A stretch of DNA of 64,000 nucleotides from Sphingobacterium corticibacter (lineage in GTDB: Bacteria; Bacteroidota; Bacteroidia; Sphingobacteriales; Sphingobacteriaceae). Both the position numbers and the translations under genes were made by a program. Below the pieces are notes generated by a model. That model ran no database searches and was not told the DNA's origin. It saw only the letters and a program-made list of their open reading frames with translations. Where the stretch lies: the NCBI RefSeq assembly GCF_003076635.1, contig NZ_QDKG01000006.1:173509-237508 (forward strand), read 5' to 3'. This document shows positions 17,275 through 24,469 of this stretch, piece by piece (within the stretch, counting starts at the first letter, position 1; every line of letters starts with the position of its first letter).

Positions 17275-17841
17275 TTATTGATATTCATTCAATACTACTT
17301 TCAGCTGCAACAGTGCTGCTCGCACTCGAGTCTTCACGGTTCCGATAGGCAAATCTAACTCTTCGGCGATTTCCTTTTGGGTATACCCTTGGTAGTAAGC
17401 CAAATCAATGAGCTTTCTCCATTCTGGCTTCAATTTGTTGATCACATCTTGAAGTCCAATCAGATCCGTTTTTTCTTGAGGTTCAGTCACAGCATAATTC
17501 GAACTCTCAGACCTATTTACGACATCTGGAAGCGATTGGTTTTTTTGTTCGTTCTTTACTCCTTTAGATTTGATGTAATCAATGGCCGCGTTGCGGGCAA
17601 TATTCAGCATCCAAGTGTATACACGCCCTTTTTGTTCATCGAATTGCTCGATGTTATTCCAAATTTTTACAAATACATTTTGAATCACCTCATCCGCATA
17701 ATTCTTGTGCAAGACGATACGAATCACTACACCATAGAGTGCACCAGAATAACTATCATAAAGATAGTTGAATGCTCGGCGATCTCTTTTTTGGAGCAAA
17801 CTGATTAGTGTTTCTTCGGAAAGATGTGTAATGGGGCTCAA
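17275..17841 (-). CDS. ECF RNA polymerase sigma factor, SigK-like
   Basis: Encodes 188 residues with sigma region 2 (FNYLYDSYSGALYGVVIRIV, DEVIQNVFVKIWNNIEQFD) and region 4 (YYQGYTQKEIAEELDLPIGT, VKTRVRAALLQLK). The frame is closed by a stop directly upstream, so the start must be the TTG at 17841. A perfect promoter lies just upstream (17859-17888). The pairing with an RskA-type anti-sigma and the nearby fasciclin gene resemble the mycobacterial SigK module, whose known targets include fasciclin-domain proteins. Likely targets here are msrB (divergent) and the fasciclin gene (inference). Confidence 0.88.
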   Translation of the reverse strand: MSPITHLSEETLISLLQKRDRRAFNYLYDSYSGALYGVVIRIVLHKNYADEVIQNVFVKIWNNIEQFDEQKGRVYTWMLNIARNAAIDYIKSKGVKNEQKNQSLPDVVNRSESSNYAVTEPQEKTDLIGLQDVINKLKPEWRKLIDLAYYQGYTQKEIAEELDLPIGTVKTRVRAALLQLKVVLNEYQ

Positions 17842-17858
17842 TCAAATTGTATTTGATT

Positions 17859-17888
17859 CAAATGTATGCATTACTTATTACAAATCAA
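17859..17888 (-). promoter_or_regulatory. Perfect Bacteroidota promoter for the sigma/anti-sigma operon
   Basis: On the minus strand TTG (17886-17888), 19 bases, then TACATTTG (17859-17866), an exact TAnnTTTG. This is a primary-sigma promoter, so the ECF operon is driven at least partly by housekeeping RNA polymerase. It predicts a leader of roughly 10 bases before the TTG start codon. Confidence 0.85.
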
Positions 17889-17978
17889 GTATTAGCGAAA
17901 ATTTCTTTCGAAATAAACCAATAGCCGAAAACCTTATCCAATAGGTGTACGTATATGATATATAAAAAGGGAAAAGAT

Positions 17979-18512
17979 ATGAAAGTAAGTAATTCAAATA
18001 CGGTAGCGACAATATTGTTGCTGCTCGCGGTGGTTTTTACTATGGGAACGGTGCAAGGGCAATCGAAAAACAATCCATACTATAGTCGTACGGACACTAA
18101 GAAAATAAAGGTGTCGAATGCCGAATGGAAAAAAATCCTACCAGCAGATCTATACGCTGTAGCGCGTGAAGGCGCTACTGAACGCGCTTTTACCGGTAAA
18201 TATACCGATCTGGACGCGCCAGGTACGTATTATTGCGCCGTATGTGGTAATCAATTGTTTAGAGCAGATGCCAAATTTGCCTCCACCTGTGGTTGGCCTT
18301 CATTTTATGAGCCCGTTCGCAAAAAATCCGTTATTTATTTGCAGGATCATTCCCACGGCATGGAGCGTATCGAAGTACAATGTGGTCGATGCGAATCGCA
18401 CTTAGGACACATATTCGACGATGGACCCGAGCCGACAGGAAAACGTTATTGTATGAATTCTATTAGTTTAGATTTTGAGCTTGATGCTAAGGCAGTTGCT
18501 CAGAAAAAGTAA
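17979..18512 (+). CDS. msrB: Peptide-methionine (R)-S-oxide reductase, exported
   Basis: MsrB reduces methionine-R-sulfoxide in proteins. From ATG 17979 the protein has 177 residues with a signal peptide (ATILLLLAVVFTMGTVQGQS), so it works in the periplasm; ATG 17955 would add eight residues. The domain shows the zinc CxxC pairs (YYCAVCGNQLF, VQCGRCESHLGH), CGWPSF and the catalytic Cys in GKRYCMNSISLDFEL. Exported MsrB repairs oxidised envelope proteins. It is divergent from the sigma operon and 87 bases upstream of the fasciclin gene, consistent with a stress regulon. Confidence 0.92.
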   Translation: MKVSNSNTVATILLLLAVVFTMGTVQGQSKNNPYYSRTDTKKIKVSNAEWKKILPADLYAVAREGATERAFTGKYTDLDAPGTYYCAVCGNQLFRADAKFASTCGWPSFYEPVRKKSVIYLQDHSHGMERIEVQCGRCESHLGHIFDDGPEPTGKRYCMNSISLDFELDAKAVAQKK

Positions 18513-18529
18513 AAAAAATAAACCTTTTG

Positions 18530-18556
18530 ACATCCAAGACCGAGAAGTTGTCGTAG
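18530..18556 (+). promoter_or_regulatory. Possible ECF-type promoter upstream of the fasciclin gene
   Basis: ACATCC at 18530-18535 followed after 16 bases by CGTAG at 18552-18556. The -35 resembles the CCATCC element reported for mycobacterial SigK, and no TAnnTTTG element is seen before the fasciclin start. Weak evidence: a single site judged by eye. Confidence 0.25.
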
Positions 18557-18599
18557 ATGAGAGAAAGCAGTTTAAAATTTATACTTTAATCATACTAAC

Positions 18600-19163
18600 A
18601 TGAAAAGAGCAACATTATTTAGTGCAGCGTTATTAGCTTTAGCACTTACGCACCAAGCAACAGACGTGCAGGCACAACAAAAAGAAAAAACAGTTACTGT
18701 GGGCGGCGCGCCAATGTATCCTTCTAAAAACATCGTTGAAAATGCGGTTAATTCTAAAGATCACACCACGTTGGTCGCAGCAGTAAAGGCAGCTGGATTA
18801 GTAGAAACATTATCTGGTAAAGGTCCGTTCACCGTTTTCGCACCTACTAATGCGGCATTTGATATGCTTCCAGCAGGTACAGTAGAAAACTTGGTGAAGC
18901 CAGAAAATAAAGCAACGCTTACTAATATCCTGACATACCATGTGGTAGCTGGAAAATTAGATGGCAAAGCAATCTGGAAAATGCTAGATAAAGATGGTAA
19001 AGCTGAACTGACCACGGTACAAGGTGAGAAATTGACCGTGTGGAAAAAAGGTAAAGATTTGTATATCAAAGATAGCAAAGGTGGAGACGCTAAAATTACG
19101 ATCTCCGATGTACATCAGTCTAATGGCGTGATTCACGTGATTGATCACGTATTGATGCCGTAA
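18600..19163 (+). CDS. Secreted fasciclin (FAS1) domain protein
   Basis: Encodes 187 residues: a signal peptide (MKRATLFSAALLALALTHQA, cleavage near VQAQQ) and a single FAS1 domain. Typical FAS1 blocks are HTTLVAAVKAAGLVETLSGK, GPFTVFAPTNAAFDMLPAG, LTNILTYHVVAGKL and the closing DVHQSNGVIHVIDHVLMP. FAS1 domains mediate adhesion. In mycobacteria the paralogues MPT70/MPT83 are SigK targets. Bacteroidota FAS1 proteins are often encoded beside ECF sigma/anti-sigma pairs, as here. A strong terminator follows. Confidence 0.92.
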   Translation: MKRATLFSAALLALALTHQATDVQAQQKEKTVTVGGAPMYPSKNIVENAVNSKDHTTLVAAVKAAGLVETLSGKGPFTVFAPTNAAFDMLPAGTVENLVKPENKATLTNILTYHVVAGKLDGKAIWKMLDKDGKAELTTVQGEKLTVWKKGKDLYIKDSKGGDAKITISDVHQSNGVIHVIDHVLMP

Positions 19164-19209
19164 CGGTTAACTACAATTGGTCGATAGTGTTTGAATATTA
19201 CATGTGTGA

Positions 19210-19245
19210 AGCCTCCATCGTTTTCGATGGAGGCTATCTTTTTTT
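19210..19245 (+). terminator. Intrinsic terminator of the fasciclin gene
   Basis: AGCCTCCATCG (19210-19220) pairs with CGATGGAGGCT (19225-19235) around TTTT, followed by ATCTTTTTTT. It touches the 3' end of the convergent phosphatase gene. Confidence 0.9.
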
Positions 19246-20890
19246 AATGGTTTAGCACTTCGGTAATTGGTTTGCCAATACTACCATTGGGTTCCATAAT
19301 ATGCAGTAAAGAGGAAATGGTTGGAGCAATGTCGATGATTTGTACCGGTCGGTTGCTTTTTCCTTGTGGAATTCCCCAGCCCATAAATAGCAGTGGAATA
19401 TGCGAATCATACGGCGACCACACGCCATGTGTTGTTCCCGGCGAACGTGGTGTACCAGCATACCATTGTGGTTCAACGACGATCTGTATCGATCCGCTTC
19501 TTTTGCGGTTATAACCATTAATTACTTTTTCACGCAGTGGCGCTGGAAGTAACATATTTTGGTTGCCTTCCAGATCAATGACGTAGGCGATTCCTTCTTC
19601 CTTATTCAAGGTTTTGATGATGCGGTTTCTGATCGCTTGCGGATCAAAACGCAGCGAATCGATCAAGGTATTGTTTAGATGCACCTGATAATTGGTCAGG
19701 CTAATGACTAAATTATCTACGCCAGTTTCTTCTTTTAGTTCGCTATTCAGCTTGCGCTGAATCTGGCGAGCGAATAGGTATCCGCCACTTCCCTTTTGAT
19801 CGGTGTAGTACAAGGGATTGTACGAGACCGCGTGATCTGCTGTTAAGAAAAAGGTATAATTTCCTTCACCTACGGTGTCATCCAAATACTTTAAAAAATT
19901 GGCAATATCTTGATCTAATCGTAGGTATGTATCTTCAATCTCGACAGATGAAAGCGAATAGCGGTGGCCAATATAATCGGTTGCTGATAAGCTCACACAA
20001 AGGAAATCCGTCTGCGCATCTGGATTATTTCCTAATTTTTCATTTTTAATCGCATCTTTTGCGAAATCCAAAGTGAAGGTATTGCCTTGTGGCATAGTCT
20101 TGATCAACTCTAGACCCGCGTCTTTGACTAATTCAGAGGTTTTTCTTGGGAATACAGGTTTTTCTTCGCCCGGCCAAGTGCCTTCATAGATATTGTCGTC
20201 TTCAATACTATTAACATACGTATCGATTGGATATAGCGTATTCCAATCTTGCTTTATGTATTTTGTCGCTAGATCCTGTACGTTGAATTTATTGACCCAA
20301 TTGGGCAACGCATCCATATAAAAGGTGCTCGAAATCCAATTGCCCGATTTGCTATCAAACCAGTAAGCGGCGTTGGCTAAATGTCCAGCAGGTAAGATGC
20401 CGCCACGATCTTTGATCGAGATTCCGACGACTTTTGATCGGAAATTGCTCGCCAAGCGCAATTCATCGGTCACTGTCGAAGCCAAAAGGTTGCGTGGAGA
20501 TTGCTGTCCTTCCGCACCATCGGCACCCAATCCTTTCACCAAATCATCTTGCGTGCAATACATCGGTTGGCCAGTAGCTTGCTCAATCCAGTCATTTCCC
20601 GCAATACCGTGAATAGATGGAACGGAGCCTGTATACACCGAACTATGTCCAATCGCAGTAAACGTTGGTACATAATTGATCAATGTGTTCTCACAAGAAA
20701 AACCTTGTTTTAACAGCCGTTTGAATCCCTCTTCTCCATAGCGATCCGCAAAACGATACAAGTAATCCCAACGCATCTGATCGACCATCAGACCGACTAC
20801 GAGTTTGGGGCGCTCCACTTGTGCATGTGCCACTGATGTGATGCTACAGGCCAGTGCATAGCAGAAAATAAGGAATGAATTTTTTTTCAT
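19244..20890 (-). CDS. Alkaline phosphatase family protein, PafA-like
   Basis: Exported phosphomonoesterase of 548 residues from ATG 20890, with signal peptide FLIFCYALACSITSVAHAQ. The alkaline-phosphatase superfamily core is clear: metal Asp in GLMVDQMRWDYL, nucleophile Thr near residue 78 in YVPTFTAIGHSSVYTGSVP, SATDYIGHRYS, LTADHAVSYNP and the terminal metal His in GTTHGVWSPYDSHIP. Length and motifs match PafA from flavobacteria, which is active on phosphate monoesters and not repressed by phosphate. In this environment it would release phosphate from sugar phosphates. It is transcribed alone, convergent with the fasciclin gene. Confidence 0.92.
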   Translation of the reverse strand: MKKNSFLIFCYALACSITSVAHAQVERPKLVVGLMVDQMRWDYLYRFADRYGEEGFKRLLKQGFSCENTLINYVPTFTAIGHSSVYTGSVPSIHGIAGNDWIEQATGQPMYCTQDDLVKGLGADGAEGQQSPRNLLASTVTDELRLASNFRSKVVGISIKDRGGILPAGHLANAAYWFDSKSGNWISSTFYMDALPNWVNKFNVQDLATKYIKQDWNTLYPIDTYVNSIEDDNIYEGTWPGEEKPVFPRKTSELVKDAGLELIKTMPQGNTFTLDFAKDAIKNEKLGNNPDAQTDFLCVSLSATDYIGHRYSLSSVEIEDTYLRLDQDIANFLKYLDDTVGEGNYTFFLTADHAVSYNPLYYTDQKGSGGYLFARQIQRKLNSELKEETGVDNLVISLTNYQVHLNNTLIDSLRFDPQAIRNRIIKTLNKEEGIAYVIDLEGNQNMLLPAPLREKVINGYNRKRSGSIQIVVEPQWYAGTPRSPGTTHGVWSPYDSHIPLLFMGWGIPQGKSNRPVQIIDIAPTISSLLHIMEPNGSIGKPITEVLNH

Positions 20891-21159
20891 AATTGTGAAT
20901 ACCAAAATCAATGAGCCAGCAAATTTAACAAATCTTTTGCGATCGATTTAAGGCGCTTTGTCACGATATAGACGGCAAAGGGTATTCGAATAGAAGCTAG
21001 ATTTTTGTTCATTTCGTCATCGCGCTGAGGTACGACAATGCGATCTACATCTTTTTTGAGTAGATAAGGTTTATAACGTTCAGAAAGTTGATAGCATTAC
21101 AGCTTAAAAATAACTTAGTTATCAATTGACGCCATGCATAGTTCGAAGATTGCCTAGCA

Positions 21160-21363
21160 CTACATGCGTGGTGATTCGGGTCGGTTGTAGTCGACGGAAT
21201 CACTAATTACGGAATCCAGTTGTAACGTATCACTTGAAGCATTTGCTTGATCATACGATTCATTATGCTGGGGTTGTTCTTTCTTATCTTCTGAACTGTT
21301 ACAAGAAGTAGCAAAGCCTACTAATAGTACTAGTGCTGCGAGTAGCGATATGTTTTTCATCAT
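21160..21363 (-). CDS. Small lipoprotein of unknown function
   Basis: Encodes 67 residues: a lipoprotein signal (MMKNISLLAALVLLVGFATS, lipobox FATS-C at ~21) followed by a short hydrophilic, disordered tail rich in Ser, Asp, Glu and Gln (EDKKEQPQHNESYDQANASS). No fold or family is recognisable. A minus-strand promoter and hairpin at 21440-21542 lie upstream, so the gene may sit behind an attenuator-like leader. About 265 bases between it and the phosphatase start hold nothing I can identify. Confidence 0.6.
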   Translation of the reverse strand: MMKNISLLAALVLLVGFATSCNSSEDKKEQPQHNESYDQANASSDTLQLDSVISDSVDYNRPESPRM

Positions 21364-21439
21364 TGGTGCTTGTATGGTGAGACAATAGGTGATACCTATC
21401 CATAAACAAGCAGCATAACATAATGTTACATTTAGGGCA

Positions 21440-21506
21440 TAAAAAAAAGGTTTTCAAACGGGGAGAATGAAAACCTTTACTAACCAATTATAAACCTAAA
21501 TTATGA
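21440..21506 (-). ncRNA. Candidate short RNA or attenuated leader
   Basis: A complete miniature transcription unit: perfect promoter at 21512-21542, about 30-40 bases of A/T-rich sequence, then an intrinsic terminator whose arms AAGGTTTTCA (21447-21456) and TGAAAACCTT (21468-21477) are followed on the minus strand by eight Ts. It has no start codon with a meaningful reading frame. It could be a free sRNA of about 65 nt or a leader controlling read-through into the lipoprotein gene that starts at 21363. Confidence 0.5.
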
Positions 21507-21511
21507 TGACA

Positions 21512-21542
21512 CAAAGATAGTGTAAAAAATACACTATGCAAA
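21512..21542 (-). promoter_or_regulatory. Perfect promoter upstream of a short terminated transcript
   Basis: On the minus strand TTTG (21539-21542), 19 bases, then TATCTTTG (21512-21519): an exact match to the Bacteroidota consensus. Transcription would start near 21506 and meet a terminator about 30-60 bases later. Confidence 0.8.
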
Positions 21543-21650
21543 TCTTTCTGAACTATTATTGTATTTTGGACAATATTATGACAATCCCACTGTGATAATG
21601 GAGTGAGTTTTTTAGTTCGAACAGATCAATTACCTTATATACAATCCCTA

Positions 21651-21932
21651 TTACCGTGGAATCGCTGTTGGACAACCTTTTTGCCGCAAACAATCCTCAA
21701 ACGCTTGGTCAGCGAGTTTTCTCGCTTCAAGACGTAAATGTTCAGGTACGCCGACACTCCAAGGGCTATTGTATCCCAGATTATAAAGATAACCTTCGTA
21801 CACCTGATTCCATTGCCAGTCGCATAATGCTACACTCCCCGGCGGGCAATTGACTCTTGAAACCTTTGCTCTTGCACTCGTGAGACATATTATCGATAGC
21901 GATAGTAATGTCGAGGTTAATATTTTTTTCAT
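21651..21932 (-). CDS. Small secreted cysteine-containing protein
   Basis: Encodes 93 residues with a signal peptide (MKKILTSTLLSLSIICLTSARA) and a ~70-residue mature part containing four cysteines (VNCPPGSVALCDWQW near the start, FEDCLRQKGC near the end), which could form two disulfides. The middle is aromatic (YEGYLYNLGYNSPWSVG) and the rest helical. No family is recognised. It stands alone between the candidate sRNA unit and the two-component operon. Confidence 0.6.
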   Translation of the reverse strand: MKKILTSTLLSLSIICLTSARAKVSRVNCPPGSVALCDWQWNQVYEGYLYNLGYNSPWSVGVPEHLRLEARKLADQAFEDCLRQKGCPTAIPR

Positions 21933-22498
21933 TTTAACATCGTTTAAGTGTAATTAAATTTAAAATTAAGAAATTAATTACACTTATAAGGGATTTTTCT
22001 GTCAAATCGTTTTTTGATGTGCTTTAAAAGCATATATTTAATGAGTAGATTCCGTCAGGCGACTTCAATATTGCTTTTTAATATTATTAAGACGTTTTTA
22101 GTGTACCCTATTAAGCGCGTACTGTTTTTTATGATTTATCTAGTTCAATGTAACAGCCTAAAGATCTAAAAACACAAAAGTCATCCGGGGGGTGGATGAC
22201 TGATGCTTATTATATGCTGTGTAAAAAAATGTGCTTGTTAAGTGTGAAGATAATTACAAACTCAATGCCAGTGCGTCAGCTGTGATTTAAATCACGTACT
22301 ATTCGCGGTGCAAACGCGTACTATCCACCAATTGCAAGTATATAAACAGCTCAAATCGATGACGTTTCAGCTGATTAATGCTCATTTTCGGTGTCTGAAT
22401 TAGGTGCTTTAGTCGAATTAAGACGTTAGCATGACATAAAATTCGCAAATTTGTATCCATATGATGGATGTAGAGCTTAGAAAAAATCAATTGGCCTA
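21933..22498. other. Long intergenic region with a minus-facing terminator
   Basis: A 566-base gap between divergent genes. It contains a hairpin AGTCATCC (22179-22186) / GGATGACT (22194-22201) around a G-rich loop, followed on the minus strand by TTTTGTGTTTTT. No gene upstream of it on that strand is credible: a 63-codon frame at 22299-22490 has no recognisable features. A short palindrome ATCCATATGATGGAT lies near 22456-22470, just before the LytS-type kinase gene. Nothing else was recognised. Confidence 0.45.
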
Positions 22499-23587
22499 AT
22501 GCGTAGCACTAGAGAAAGCTTTTTAAATAATACGTGGAAGCGAATTCTGTTTGTAGGCTCAGCTTATTTGCTGTTGTACTTAGTGGTTTACTTATTGGAT
22601 CCATTCTCCGATTATTGGTCGCATTTTCTAGATCGTCCTGGTGATCAAGTAGTTTTAGATCTTTCAACCTCCCTATTATTTTGTTTTTTGATCTCCGAAT
22701 CAAGCATACATATTGGTAAATGGCTTAATACGAAGATTTCTTGGACACAGTATCCTGGCAAACGGTTTGCAGCAGAAACGATTATGAATCTCAGCGTAGT
22801 GCTGTTGATTAATCTGCTGTTTGGTCTTATATGTCCTTACTTATTCGACGTACAACCATTGGACAATAATCCCTTGACTTTAGAAGCCGAAACTCGAGCG
22901 ATGATACAGTGGATTTTGGTCAGTATAGTGATTTCCTTTGTGATTATGGGAATCAATATTGGCAATTATCTCGTGGAGAATTGGAAGAATGAAGCTATTC
23001 GTTCCGCTGAGCTCAGCCAAGTAGCGATGGAAGCCGAGTTGCAATCGCTAAAATTACAAATCGACCCACATTTTGTCTTTAATAATTTGAGTGTGCTTTC
23101 GGAGTTGATATTAGAAGATCAGCAAGTGGGATATGAGTATGCGGAAAACTTTAGTCGGATATACCGCTACCTCTTAGTAAATGCCAAAAAAGATGTACTA
23201 ACGCTCGATGAAGAACTTAAATTTCTCGAACCTTATCGCTTCCTAATTGAGCAGCGTTTTGGCGAGGGTGTGCAATTTGATATCGAGATAGATCCCCAAT
23301 ATCGTTCGTATAATTTGCCGCCGCTCACCCTACAACTTTTGGTCGAAAATGCATTAAAACATAACCAGACCAGTAAGAAAAATCCTCTTCAAATCAGAAT
23401 ATTCACGACAGATGCGGCGCAGTTGCAAGTTGAAAATTCACGTATGCCATTAAGCAAGGTCATTCCATCGTCTGGCATTGGCATTAAAAATATCAATCGC
23501 CGCTACAAGCTACTATCCAAGCAAGTACCTCATATATATCAAGATGAATACATCTATACGGTAATTCTTCCATTATTTAAGCCATGA
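22499..23587 (+). CDS. LytS-type sensor histidine kinase
   Basis: Encodes 362 residues. The N-terminal ~165 residues contain about four membrane helices (ILFVGSAYLLLYLVVYLL, LSVVLLINLLFGLICPYLF, ILVSIVISFVIMGINI among them). A short coiled coil leads to a His_kinase domain: LKLQIDPHFVFNNLSVLSEL carries the phospho-acceptor His, then LLVENALKHNQ and SSGIGIKNINRRYKLL form the ATP lid. This class pairs with LytTR regulators, and the regulator gene follows with a 4-base ATGA overlap. The signal sensed is unknown; no extracellular domain of size is present. Confidence 0.9.
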   Translation: MRSTRESFLNNTWKRILFVGSAYLLLYLVVYLLDPFSDYWSHFLDRPGDQVVLDLSTSLLFCFLISESSIHIGKWLNTKISWTQYPGKRFAAETIMNLSVVLLINLLFGLICPYLFDVQPLDNNPLTLEAETRAMIQWILVSIVISFVIMGINIGNYLVENWKNEAIRSAELSQVAMEAELQSLKLQIDPHFVFNNLSVLSELILEDQQVGYEYAENFSRIYRYLLVNAKKDVLTLDEELKFLEPYRFLIEQRFGEGVQFDIEIDPQYRSYNLPPLTLQLLVENALKHNQTSKKNPLQIRIFTTDAAQLQVENSRMPLSKVIPSSGIGIKNINRRYKLLSKQVPHIYQDEYIYTVILPLFKP

Positions 23588-24336
23588 AAATACTCATCGT
23601 CGAAGACGAAAAACCCAATGCAGATCGATTAAAGCGATTGCTGAGAGAACTTCGGCCGCAGGCCGAAGTGGTAGCCGTGTTGGAATCCATTGCCGATACA
23701 GTTGAGTGGCTGTCAGCAAATCCTTGTCCTGATCTGATGCTGATGGATGTGCGCTTATCCGACGGCCTAAGTTTTGAAATCTTAGAACGAGAACCTATTC
23801 CTTGTCCGATCATCTTTACGACTGCATACGATGAGTATGCGGTGCGAGCGTTTAAACACAATAGTGTCGATTATTTGCTCAAGCCTGTGGAGAAAGAGGA
23901 GTTGTTGGCTGCTCTGAATAAAGTGGGATCACAACAGGCTAACGTATTGGATCAGTCTACTTTAGAAGGTTTGTTGAACTTCTTTCAACCAAAGAAGTTT
24001 CGCAAACGTTTTTTACTGCCGTACAAGGATGGATACAAATCTATTTTGGTACAAGATGTCATCTTTTTCTATTCTGAGTGGAAAATTACCCGAGCGCATC
24101 TGACCGATGGCAATGAAGAAGTGATACCGCTCACAATGGAAGAGTTAGAGCAGCAACTCGATCCTTCTATTTTCTTTCGTGCTAATCGGCAATTTATCCT
24201 TTGTGTGGATGCGATCGGTCAGGTACACAATTACTTTAATGGAAAGCTGAAAGTAGACGTTAAGAATAACCCCGAGTTGGAGGTTATCATTAGCCGGGAA
24301 AAGGCACCTATGTTCAAAAACTGGTTGAATTACTAA
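23584..24336 (+). CDS. LytTR-family response regulator
   Basis: Encodes 250 residues: a receiver domain (MKILIVEDEKPNADRLKRLL, phospho-acceptor Asp in LMLMDVRLSDG, TTAYDEYAVRAF, Lys in VDYLLKPVEKEEL) and a C-terminal LytTR DNA-binding domain (FRKRFLLPYKDGYKSILVQD, FFRANRQFILCVDAIGQ). LytTR proteins bind short direct repeats. The gene overlaps the kinase gene by four bases. The RND efflux operon 134 bases downstream has clustered TACCG half-sites in front of it, so it is the obvious candidate target (inference). Confidence 0.92.
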   Translation: MKILIVEDEKPNADRLKRLLRELRPQAEVVAVLESIADTVEWLSANPCPDLMLMDVRLSDGLSFEILEREPIPCPIIFTTAYDEYAVRAFKHNSVDYLLKPVEKEELLAALNKVGSQQANVLDQSTLEGLLNFFQPKKFRKRFLLPYKDGYKSILVQDVIFFYSEWKITRAHLTDGNEEVIPLTMEELEQQLDPSIFFRANRQFILCVDAIGQVHNYFNGKLKVDVKNNPELEVIISREKAPMFKNWLNY

Positions 24337-24354
24337 ATAAAATCATCTCCAAAG

Positions 24355-24404
24355 TTCGGATTCTTACCGTTGTCGTTTTAGTACCGAAATATTACAGTTC
24401 GGTA
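24355..24404. promoter_or_regulatory. Cluster of TACCGAA half-sites upstream of the RND operon
   Basis: A perfect palindrome TACCGAA (24382-24388), 9 bases, TTCGGTA (24398-24404), plus two partial half-sites upstream: TTCGG at 24355-24359 and TACCG at 24365-24369, the latter 17 bases before the full forward site. Binding by a dimeric regulator is likely; which one is unknown. Confidence 0.5.
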
Positions 24405-24437
24405 AACTTGCCTGACATTTCCAATGCGCTATTTGCT

Positions 24438-24445
24438 TAGTTTTG
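24438..24445 (+). promoter_or_regulatory. -7 element of the RND efflux operon
   Basis: TAGTTTTG matches TAnnTTTG, 25 bases before the ATG at 24470. No TTG lies 19 bases upstream, which suggests a promoter that needs an activator. It rules against a TTG start at 24443. Confidence 0.55.
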
Positions 24446-24469
24446 CAGTTCAAAATAGAATTTTACCTT

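Noticed and set aside
22299..22490. A 63-codon minus-strand open frame in the gap before the LytS-type kinase
   Set aside because: No family, signal or composition feature supports it, and no consensus promoter was found.
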